DNA from: DATFVA01 sp963815785
GTDB taxonomy: Bacteria > Bacteroidota > Ignavibacteria > Ignavibacteriales > Ignavibacteriaceae
NCBI GenBank assembly: GCA_963815785.1
Contig: CAWFHZ010000005.1
Location: forward strand, 62,001 to 126,000
Reading direction: 5' to 3'
Length of the DNA stretch: 64,000 nucleotides
Position 1 is the stretch's first letter. Each line of letters opens with the position of its first letter. Positions 1 through 7,858 of the stretch are shown piece after piece. The notes under the pieces were generated by a model, which saw only the letters and a program-made list of their open reading frames with translations, had not been told where the DNA came from and ran no database searches. The translations under genes and the position numbers were made by a program.

Positions 1-984
1 ATTACAAATGGTGGACTTTATTCGGCACAAATTAATTTCCAAAAAAATATATTTAACGGGGGAGTGCTTGATGCACTAAAACAGCAGAGATTAACACTAA
101 GTAAAAGTTATGAAAACAGCTCCGATGAAGAAAAACATGCATTAAAAAAAGAGGTAACAGATACATATCTTAATACGCTCCAGGAACAGTATTTTTTTAA
201 TCAGTCACAGGAAATCGTAAATAATCTTGTCGACCAACTGTCTATAACTGGAAAGCTTGTTCAAAATGGTTTTGCAAAAGCACAGGACTACCTGATTCTA
301 AAAGTAGAATTAAAATCACAGCAGATAGACCTTAATGAGATCCGTCAAAATTATAAAAGCGGTCTGATGCAGCTTTATTCATTATGCGGGATAAAAGATA
401 CCCAGGTTGTTAAACTTGATTCAGTCAATCTTGCACAAAACGGAACAAAATCCGGGCGGTCAAATTTTCTTACAAAATTTTATCTTGACAGTTTAAGTAC
501 TGCAAACCAGCAGCAAATTTACGAAACAAAATATCTGCCACAGGTGGACTTATTTTTTAATACTGGTCTGAATGCAGTAGAGGTGAATAATATTCAAAGA
601 AAATTTGGAATAAGTGCGGGGATCAATTTTTCTCTGCCAATACTTGATGGTGGACAAAAAGATATTACCCGGCAACAATCTATTATTGAAGAAAAGACCC
701 TTGGTGATTATAAAAACTTTATGGCCCAGGATGTTTTTTTACAACGTAAAAATACTTTAGAACGGATAAGTTCATTAAAAAATAATCTTAATGATTTGGA
801 AGAACAGCTGAAAGATTATAATAACTTATTGGATATCTCTAAAAAACAACTCCGGGAAGGTAATCTTTCAATGATTGAATATCTGACACTTTTAAGAAAT
901 TATATTGATCTGCAGAGGAAACATATTACTACTATGATCAGTTATCAGCTGGAAATAAACAATTATAATTATTGGAACTGGTAG
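1..984 (+). CDS. TolC family outer-membrane efflux protein (5' partial)
   Basis: Outer-membrane channel component of a tripartite efflux pump. The frame is open from base 1 with no stop, so the true start lies to the left of the window and the GTG at 64 is an internal codon. The visible part has long amphipathic helices typical of the TolC hairpins, including the stretch GKLVQNGFAKAQDYLILKVE and a second repeat half near the C-terminus (QLREGNLSMIEYLTLLRNYI). The next gene starts one base after the stop and encodes the matching membrane fusion protein, with the RND pump after that, so the three form one operon. The substrate cannot be deduced. Family assignment is secure; the missing N-terminus is a window-edge effect. 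Confidence 0.88.
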   Translation: MTNGGLYSAQINFQKNIFNGGVLDALKQQRLTLSKSYENSSDEEKHALKKEVTDTYLNTLQEQYFFNQSQEIVNNLVDQLSITGKLVQNGFAKAQDYLILKVELKSQQIDLNEIRQNYKSGLMQLYSLCGIKDTQVVKLDSVNLAQNGTKSGRSNFLTKFYLDSLSTANQQQIYETKYLPQVDLFFNTGLNAVEVNNIQRKFGISAGINFSLPILDGGQKDITRQQSIIEEKTLGDYKNFMAQDVFLQRKNTLERISSLKNNLNDLEEQLKDYNNLLDISKKQLREGNLSMIEYLTLLRNYIDLQRKHITTMISYQLEINNYNYWNW

Positions 985-985
985 A

Positions 986-1921
986 ATGAATTACACTAAA
1001 AAGAAAATCATAAAATTTATCGCCTTAATAGTCATATTTTTTATTCCTCTGACATTGATCTCCTGCTCAGGCGATCAAAATAATGCCGAATCAGTGAGCA
1101 GCGGAACGCCTGTACAAATTACGAATCCCGTTGTGATGAATTTAAAAGATTACCTTAAACTTAATGCCAGTACAATATTTTTGAATAAAGAAATAATCAG
1201 GGCGCCGTTATCAGGATTTATTGAAAAAATTTATAAAAACATAGGTGAGGAAGTAAATCCGGGAGACGATTTATTTCAAGTAAAAACAAAAGAATCTGCT
1301 GCATCTGACAGCCTTAGTATTAAAATTGGTGACAGTATTTTCAACGGCTCCGTTTTAATTAAAGCTAAATCAAAAGGAGTTTTGACCGAGTTAAATTATC
1401 ACGCAGGCGACTTAATTACCGAAGGGGAACAGCTTGCAATTGTATCTAATCCTAATTCATTGAACATTAAATTAAATGTCCCTTTTGAGGATGCTCAGAA
1501 AATTAATATCGGACAAAATTGTGAAATTACTCTCCCGGGCGGCGAAAAGCTCAATGGTATAATTTACAGAAGTGTTCCCTCTGTCGATCCGGCAAGTCAA
1601 ACTCAAGCTTATTTAATAAAATTGTTGAAACAGGTTGAACTTCCGGAAAATCTAAATGTATTTGTAAAAATCCCATTCCGGACATTTAGTAATGCAATAG
1701 TTCTGCCTAAAAGTTCTGTTATGACCAATGTAACTGAAGACACATTCTGGATAATGAAACTGGTAAATGATACTACGGCATTACGGATTGGTATAAAAAG
1801 AGGGATTGAGACTGACAGCCTGACTCAGATTCTTTCACCCAAATTAAGTTTATCAGATCGGGTCATTTCTTCCGGTGCTTATGGATTGCCGGATACGGCA
1901 AGCGTTGAGGTTCTTAGATGA
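986..1921 (+). CDS. HlyD/AcrA-type periplasmic adaptor lipoprotein of RND efflux system
   Basis: Membrane fusion protein linking an inner-membrane RND pump to the TolC channel. The N-terminus has a hydrophobic signal ending in the lipobox LISC with the lipidated Cys at residue 27, so it is an anchored periplasmic lipoprotein. A biotinyl-lipoyl-like half motif follows (APLSGFIEKIYKNIGEEVNPGD, around residues 73-94), with the second half near residues 125-155, then a beta-barrel domain. It is 311 residues, slightly short for AcrA-like adaptors but normal for HlyD_D23 types. It starts one base after the TolC stop, and its last four bases (ATGA) overlap the RND gene start, indicating translational coupling. 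Confidence 0.87.
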   Translation: MNYTKKKIIKFIALIVIFFIPLTLISCSGDQNNAESVSSGTPVQITNPVVMNLKDYLKLNASTIFLNKEIIRAPLSGFIEKIYKNIGEEVNPGDDLFQVKTKESAASDSLSIKIGDSIFNGSVLIKAKSKGVLTELNYHAGDLITEGEQLAIVSNPNSLNIKLNVPFEDAQKINIGQNCEITLPGGEKLNGIIYRSVPSVDPASQTQAYLIKLLKQVELPENLNVFVKIPFRTFSNAIVLPKSSVMTNVTEDTFWIMKLVNDTTALRIGIKRGIETDSLTQILSPKLSLSDRVISSGAYGLPDTASVEVLR

Positions 1922-4920
1922 ATAATTTCTATGTAAAGTATAAAAGCCCTATTGCTGTTATACTATTAATTATATTATTAGCAGGAGTTTATGCATTCAC
2001 AAATATTCGATCCGGATTATTTCCTGATATAACTTTTCCAAAGATTAAAATAATTGCGGATAACGGAGAACAGCCTGTAGATAAAATGACTGTCAGCGTA
2101 ACTGTTCCACTGGAAAATGCCATTAAAAAAGTTCAGGATTTAAACCTTTTAAGAAGCGCAACAAGCAGGGGTAGTTGTGAAATATCAGCATTCTTTGACT
2201 GGAACTCGGATATAAATCTTGATCAGCAAAGAATTGAATCCCGGATAAATGAAATCAAACAGGATCTGCCGCCGGGAATTAATATTTCAGTGGAAAGGAT
2301 GAATCCTTCTATTTTTCCTATAATGGGATTTTCATTAGAATCAAAAGGCTTTAGTGATATTGAATTAAGGAATATTGCTGAATATACAATTAAACCTTTT
2401 TTATCGAGGATAGCTGGAATTTCGGAAGTAGCCGTAGCGGGCGGAAAGGTGGAAGAATACCAGGTTATACTTGATCCTATAAAACTAAGTAACTTAAAAA
2501 TTACTCAGCAACTGGTTGCCAGTAAAATTTCCGAATCAAATTTTATCTCTTCCACCGGGTTTTTAAGTGATCACAACAGGTTATATTTAACTCTTACGGA
2601 AGCCACTCAGAATAGTAAAGCAGACCTTGAAAACCTTGTTGTGTTAAATTATCAAAACAGACTGATAAGATTAAAGGATATTTCTGAAATTGAAATAAGT
2701 GCTGAGAAAAGTTATATAATGATAAAAGCTAACGGAAGAGTAGTTCCGTTAATTCATATTTTAAAACAGCCGAATGCAAACCTGATTGATGTTGTCAGCT
2801 CCATTGAAAAACAGCTTCCTGAACTTCAAAAAGTATTACCGAAAGGAGTAACACTACGACCTTTTTATAACCAGGCAAATTTCGTTTCAGATGCAGTGAA
2901 CAGTATAAGAGATGTTGTCTGGATAGGTTTACTACTCGCTATCTTATTAACTATTATTTTCTTAAGATCAATAAAAGCCAGCTCTGTAATATTAATAACA
3001 ATTCCGATAACGCTTTGCCTCACAATAATTGTTCTGTATTCAATTGGCTATACGATAAATATTATGACCATTGGAGCTATAGCAGCAGCAATAGGTTTGA
3101 TAATTGATGATGCAATCGTAGTAGTTGAGCAGATACACAGAACCCATGAAGAAAATCCAAAGGAAGGCAGCAATGCACTTGTTATTGAAGCTATAAAATA
3201 TTTGTTCCCTGCTATGGTTGGCTCGTCGCTAAGCACAATTGTAATTTTTCTTCCCTTCTTTTTAATGAGTGGAGTTGCAGGAGCATATTTTAATGTTTTG
3301 ACAAATACAATGATCATAACACTTGTGTGCTCATTTTTTGTAACATGGATTGGACTGCCGGTAATTTATCTACTCTTCTCTGGAAAAGAGTCGTCATCTG
3401 TAAAACATAAAATTGCCAAGAAGCAGGAATGGGTTTATTTCTTTATTCATAAACCGATCATCTCAATTGTATTTGTAATCATTTTAATTGCATCCGCATA
3501 CTATATAATTCCCAAGCTGCCCTCAGGATTTCTGCCTCAAATGGATGAAGGTTCACTGGTGCTTGATTTTGCAAGCCCGCCGGGCACTTCTCTGGAAAAC
3601 ACAGATAAAATGCTTGATGTTGTCGATAATATTTTAAAAAATACTCCTGAGGTTAAATCCTATGCAAGACAGATCGGAACACAAAACGGATTTTTTATTA
3701 CAGAACCAAATACCGGTGACTATACCATACAGCTTAATAAAAACAGGAAAAAATCCACAGATGAAGTTGCAGATGATATTCGTAAACATATAGAATCAAA
3801 GTTGCCGGCATTAAGAGTTGATTTCGGACAAATTATTGAAGATATGCTTGGTGATTTGATGTCTACCAAACAACCAATATCTGTCCTTGTTTTTGGAGAT
3901 GATCAAAATAAGATTGAGGAAATTGCTAATAAAGTTGCCGATATTATTAATAATGTAGATGGTACAGCCGATGTATTTAACGGGATTACTATAGCTGGTC
4001 CCCAGATAATATTTAAACCCAAAAACACTGAGTTAGCTAAATATGGACTGACACCTAGTGACCTCCAATTTCAGTTAGATTCAAAAATCAAAGGTACAGT
4101 TGTTGGCAATGTTCTGGGCAAAAATCAATTAATTAATGTAAGAATGTTTGATGGGAAAAAATATAATACTATGGATGATTTAAAACATAGTTTTATTTTT
4201 CTTGATGATGGTACCGTCAAACCAATAAATGAATTCACGGATATTCAGTTTGCTAAAGGCGTTGCTGAATTTGACAGAGAAAACCTGAAGCAAATGTTTG
4301 ATGTTGTCGGGAGATTAAATAACAGGGACCTTGGCAGCACACTGACTGAAATTCAGAATAAAATTAAGCAGCAAATAAAATTACCACCCGGTTATGAGAT
4401 AGTTTACGGAGGAGCGTACCAGGAACAACAAAAAGCCTTTAGCGAATTAATGTTAATCCTGTTTCTTGCAATTTTACTGGTCTTTACAGTCATTCTGTTT
4501 TTATTCAGGAGTATTAAAGTTTCTCTGGCGATTATTTTTGTTTCTATACTTGGAATAACCGGAAGTTTCCTTGCACTTTTTATAACAGGTACCCCGCTAA
4601 ATGTCGGAAGTTATATAGGAATAATCATGATTGTCGGAATTATAGGTGAGAATTCTATTTTTATTTTTCTGCAGCATGCAGAAGCTAAAAAAGATAACAC
4701 ACATATAGATGCTATAGTTCATGCCGTTTCAAAAAGATTGCGCCCAACACTTATGACAGCATTCGGGGCAATAATAGCTTTACTTCCTTTAGCTTTTGGA
4801 ATCGGTACCGGTGCGCAAATGCACCAACCATTGGCAATTGCTATTATCGGCGGATTCATAATGGCGTTACCGCTTTTACTGATTGTATTACCGACAATTT
4901 TAAGAAAAATTGAGAAATGA
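1918..4920 (+). CDS. RND efflux permease (AcrB/MdtB-like)
   Basis: Proton-driven resistance-nodulation-division pump, 1000 residues, with the usual duplicated plan: TM1 at residues 10-30, a large periplasmic loop, TM2-6 at about 330-490, TM7 near 510, a second loop, and TM8-12 at about 845-995. TM4 carries the proton-relay acidic pair D397-D398 in GLIIDDAIVVVEQ. The acidic pattern and the absence of CzcA-type metal signatures suggest a drug/lipophile pump (HAE or HAE-like), although substrate is unknown. The start overlaps the adaptor stop by four bases. No dedicated regulator is seen beside the operon inside the window. Confidence 0.9.
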   Translation: MNNFYVKYKSPIAVILLIILLAGVYAFTNIRSGLFPDITFPKIKIIADNGEQPVDKMTVSVTVPLENAIKKVQDLNLLRSATSRGSCEISAFFDWNSDINLDQQRIESRINEIKQDLPPGINISVERMNPSIFPIMGFSLESKGFSDIELRNIAEYTIKPFLSRIAGISEVAVAGGKVEEYQVILDPIKLSNLKITQQLVASKISESNFISSTGFLSDHNRLYLTLTEATQNSKADLENLVVLNYQNRLIRLKDISEIEISAEKSYIMIKANGRVVPLIHILKQPNANLIDVVSSIEKQLPELQKVLPKGVTLRPFYNQANFVSDAVNSIRDVVWIGLLLAILLTIIFLRSIKASSVILITIPITLCLTIIVLYSIGYTINIMTIGAIAAAIGLIIDDAIVVVEQIHRTHEENPKEGSNALVIEAIKYLFPAMVGSSLSTIVIFLPFFLMSGVAGAYFNVLTNTMIITLVCSFFVTWIGLPVIYLLFSGKESSSVKHKIAKKQEWVYFFIHKPIISIVFVIILIASAYYIIPKLPSGFLPQMDEGSLVLDFASPPGTSLENTDKMLDVVDNILKNTPEVKSYARQIGTQNGFFITEPNTGDYTIQLNKNRKKSTDEVADDIRKHIESKLPALRVDFGQIIEDMLGDLMSTKQPISVLVFGDDQNKIEEIANKVADIINNVDGTADVFNGITIAGPQIIFKPKNTELAKYGLTPSDLQFQLDSKIKGTVVGNVLGKNQLINVRMFDGKKYNTMDDLKHSFIFLDDGTVKPINEFTDIQFAKGVAEFDRENLKQMFDVVGRLNNRDLGSTLTEIQNKIKQQIKLPPGYEIVYGGAYQEQQKAFSELMLILFLAILLVFTVILFLFRSIKVSLAIIFVSILGITGSFLALFITGTPLNVGSYIGIIMIVGIIGENSIFIFLQHAEAKKDNTHIDAIVHAVSKRLRPTLMTAFGAIIALLPLAFGIGTGAQMHQPLAIAIIGGFIMALPLLLIVLPTILRKIEK

Positions 4921-5044
4921 AATTAAACTGTGCTATTTTTCAAATTATTAGGAACTTTATGAAACGACTGAATTTGAATCTACTACAGATTTATTACAGA
5001 TTTTATTTATAAAATAAGACTAACAAAAAAGAAAGGATATAAAA

Positions 5045-5524
5045 ATGATAAAGACTATGATGATCGCATTAGTTATAATGTTTGCAATTATAGTTTCTGC
5101 TCAGCAAAACGACAACACCAAAGCACCATTAAAAATAATTCAAGCTTTTAATACTGCTCACCCGAAAGCTCAAAATGTAACCTGGGACAGAGAAGGAAAA
5201 AATTACGAAGCTAATTATGAGGAAAATAGTAATAAATATTCTGTCGTAATAGATAATGATGCGCAAATTCTCGAAACAGAAAGTGAAATTACAATCTCTG
5301 GATTACCTGCAGGGGTTGTAAAGTATATTAGTGACAACTATAATGGATATACACTTTCAAGTGCTGCCAAAATTGTTAATAATAAAGGAATTATTACATA
5401 TGAAGCAGAAATAAAAAACGGGAAGTCTTCAAAAGATGTAATGTTTAATAAAGACGGCAAACCACTATCCCATGAAAAAGAAAATGCTGAGAATGAAGAA
5501 AAGGAAGATAACGATAAGGATTGA
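5045..5524 (+). CDS. PepSY-like periplasmic protein
   Basis: Small secreted protein of 159 residues with a signal peptide (residues 1-20, ending VSAQ) and two PepSY-like beta-alpha-beta halves. The first half has the motif AFNTAHPKAQNVTWDREGKN, and the second begins around YISDNYNGYTLSSAAKI. This pattern (helix, W, E/Y-rich strand) matches the PepSY-like family (PF11396) common in Bacteroidota; these are putative inhibitors or ligand binders without known activity. The C-terminus is a charged Glu/Lys/Asp tail. A ribosome-binding site AAAGGA lies 8 bases upstream of the ATG. It follows the efflux operon after 124 bases and may be transcribed separately. A strong hairpin terminator follows. Confidence 0.75.
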   Translation: MIKTMMIALVIMFAIIVSAQQNDNTKAPLKIIQAFNTAHPKAQNVTWDREGKNYEANYEENSNKYSVVIDNDAQILETESEITISGLPAGVVKYISDNYNGYTLSSAAKIVNNKGIITYEAEIKNGKSSKDVMFNKDGKPLSHEKENAENEEKEDNDKD

Positions 5525-5557
5525 TTTTTGAACACCAATATTTATTTTTAAGAATTT

Positions 5558-5582
5558 GAAGCCCGTCTTTTAGCGGGCTTCA
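5558..5582. terminator. Bidirectional rho-independent terminator
   Basis: Perfect stem AAGCCCG / CGGGCTT separated by an 8-base loop, flanked by A/T-rich tracts. It sits in the 59-base gap between two convergent genes (PepSY-like on plus, YitT on minus), so it can serve both. Confidence 0.85.
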
Positions 5583-5583
5583 T

Positions 5584-6519
5584 TTAAATTCTTCTTCTGA
5601 AACCTTCTCCTCTTACTTCGTGTACGTTATTAATAATCATAAATGCATCCGGATCAATTTCTTTTACCAGGTCTGTCACTGTCCCGAGTTCCTTCAATGT
5701 AACAATAGAAACAATTATATCCCGTTCCACATCTTTATAAAGTCCCCTCGATCTTATAGCTGTGGCTCCACGACTAGTTTTCTCCATTAACTCCTTAGCT
5801 ATCTCTTTATACTTATCCGAAATAATATAAACAGCCCGAGCATAATCAAATCCGTCAATAATTGCATCTATAATTCTTGCCGAAATAAAAAGCAGGAAGA
5901 AAGCATACAATGTAAGAGCAAAAGCAGGACGATCAGGGGAAAGATTTTTAAATTCAATTATAAATCCGGCAATTGTAATAACAACAAAATCAATAATCAT
6001 AATTGCCATTCCGGGTTTAACTCCGAATTTCTTTTGCATAATTGCAGCAACAATATCAGAACCGGCGGTTGTGCCTTTGAACTTAAAAATAATACCAAGA
6101 CCCAAACCAAGTAGAACGGCACCGATTAATACAAGAAACAGAAAGTCATTGTGAAGAAGATCTTTAATTGTTTGTGTGTCCTGAAGTTTTACAAAACCCA
6201 AGCCCGGAATATCACCGCGGAAAAAATCTATAAAAAAAGAGCTGAGAGTAAATCCCACAAAAGTTCTTATGCCAAATCTCTTTCCAAGTGAAATGAATCC
6301 CCATATAAATAATGGAATATTGAAAACCCAAACCATTAAACCTACAGGAATAGAATTGTTTGTAAGATAATGAATAGCCATTGCCAATCCAGTTACACCG
6401 CCGGGAACTACACGTGCATCTACAAGAAACACCCCGATGCCGATTGACATTAATGCCGCCCCGATTGTTATCGCAGTATAATCGATGATTGCTGTTTTAA
6501 CTGAGTGTTTTTCTTTCAT
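5584..6519 (-). CDS. YitT family membrane protein
   Basis: Integral membrane protein of the YitT/DUF161 family with a C-terminal cytoplasmic DUF2179 domain. Five or six hydrophobic segments occupy residues ~12-215, including the conserved VPGGVTGLAMAI stretch, and the DUF2179 part runs from about residue 225 (RAVYIISDKYKEIAKEL) to the end. Members are found in most bacterial groups, often one or more per genome, with no firmly established function (possible small-molecule transporter). A GTG three codons upstream at 6528 is possible, but the ATG at 6519 is better spaced from the GTGTGAAG purine stretch. The length, 311 residues, is slightly above the usual 280-290. Confidence 0.85.
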   Translation of the reverse strand: MKEKHSVKTAIIDYTAITIGAALMSIGIGVFLVDARVVPGGVTGLAMAIHYLTNNSIPVGLMVWVFNIPLFIWGFISLGKRFGIRTFVGFTLSSFFIDFFRGDIPGLGFVKLQDTQTIKDLLHNDFLFLVLIGAVLLGLGLGIIFKFKGTTAGSDIVAAIMQKKFGVKPGMAIMIIDFVVITIAGFIIEFKNLSPDRPAFALTLYAFFLLFISARIIDAIIDGFDYARAVYIISDKYKEIAKELMEKTSRGATAIRSRGLYKDVERDIIVSIVTLKELGTVTDLVKEIDPDAFMIINNVHEVRGEGFRRRI

Positions 6520-6606
6520 ATTCTTCACACTTTGAAACTATTAAATTAATAGAGTAAATATACGCAGTATATTCCCGTTCAGAAATAAAAGTGATGGGAG
6601 CTTTTT

Positions 6607-6975
6607 ATGGATATAAAAAATATCGCTAAAGATTTTCTACAGCTATCGTCTTCAGGTAAAGTAAAGGAAGCATTTGATAAATATGCTTCCAAAGATTTTA
6701 TTCATCACAATCCATGGTTTGAAGGAAGTGCTGATTCAATAATGAAAGGAATGATCGAAAATGCGGAAAAGATGCCGACAAAAGTTTTTGAAATCCAAAG
6801 AGTAATTCACGAAGGTGATTTGGTTGCAGTTCATTCAAAGATAAAACTATCCGGAGATATTCCGGTTATTTCGGTTGTACACATTTTACGTTTTGAAAAT
6901 GATAAAATTGTTGAGATGTGGGATATCGCGCAGCAGCAGCCCGATAATAGTCCCAATCAGAATGGGATGTTTTGA
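6607..6975 (+). CDS. SnoaL-like / NTF2-fold protein
   Basis: A 122-residue soluble alpha+beta protein of the SnoaL-like (NTF2-fold) superfamily. Typical features are the N-terminal helix with FLQLSSSGKVKEAFDKY, the DFIHHNPWFEG motif, and the strand pattern ending VVHILRFENDKIVEMWD. Relatives with this HHNP/EMWD pattern are usually annotated as 'nuclear transport factor 2 family' or 'SnoaL-like domain' proteins and have diverse or unknown functions. There is a GGGAG ribosome-binding site just before the ATG. It is divergent from YitT and convergent with the following minus-strand membrane protein, so it looks monocistronic. Confidence 0.8.
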   Translation: MDIKNIAKDFLQLSSSGKVKEAFDKYASKDFIHHNPWFEGSADSIMKGMIENAEKMPTKVFEIQRVIHEGDLVAVHSKIKLSGDIPVISVVHILRFENDKIVEMWDIAQQQPDNSPNQNGMF

Positions 6976-6983
6976 TAGTGAAT

Positions 6984-7675
6984 TTACCTATGAGGAGTTC
7001 TTGCAGAACCCTCAATTATTAAACTAAAAACTAGAAAAACGAAAAGAGAACCTAAATTAATCCATAAAAGGAGAAAATCGTTTCGAAACATAGAAAACAA
7101 TAAAATCAAAAAGGTTGGTAATACACTTACCGATCTCAATTTTATTTTTTCTTTTTTCGTTCTTTTTTTAGGAGAACCTTGATGGTATAGAATATCTACA
7201 GCGAAAATATATATTGGAATCAATTGCCAAAAACTCAAAAATATTACACCTATTATAAATAAAACATATATAGTCCCATTGATATTTATTGACAATAGCT
7301 GTTGATCAGAAATCACTTGATAAATATATATTGATATTGAAAGGAACACTATTAAAAATGATGAGTTTAGATCAAATCGTGAAATTAACATTGAACGAAT
7401 TTTAATATCCGATAAGAACCATCCTATTAATGTTCTATACTGAAGTACAAAATTAAAATAAGAAGAACTATAGGAAAAGCTTCTGGATTTTTAATTTCAA
7501 CGTTACTGTTAATGAATGGCTTGGAAGGAATAGTTAATCCAATTAACTCCCAGGCTAATAATAAACCACTGTATAATGTTAATTGAGTTCTATTTTTATA
7601 ATAGTGTCTACTAAGTTCACGATGGGCAATTTTATTTGATACTAATTCTTCTGAGGAATTTTCATTATTCATCAT
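6984..7675 (-). CDS. Putative membrane protein, possibly split by a frameshift near 7427-7460
   Basis: Unrecognised. Two adjacent minus-strand frames are seen: an 82-residue one (7675 to 7427) with a hydrophilic N-terminus, HRELSRHYYKNRT, then two hydrophobic segments, and a 135-residue one (7391 to 6984) with four hydrophobic segments. The second frame is open upstream of its first ATG and overlaps the end of the first, reading FVLQYRTLIGWFLSD. One extra base would therefore join them into a single 230-residue six-helix protein. I favour one gene with an indel, given the many other frameshifts in this window, but two genes cannot be excluded. The stretch is more A/T-rich than its neighbours and has no family signature I recognise. 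Confidence 0.5.
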
Positions 7676-7858
7676 TTAATTAGCGTATCATGTTTGTTAA
7701 TTTTATCTAAAGGACTAATTAAATCTAATCAAAATTGTTCGTTTTCTACAAACAACCAAATTGAATTTATAATATAAATCATTAAATCATCAACAAAATA
7801 TTCATCCCTTAAAAGGAATTATACGCAGTAAAATTCCGAATTGGAGTAAATTTAATCC

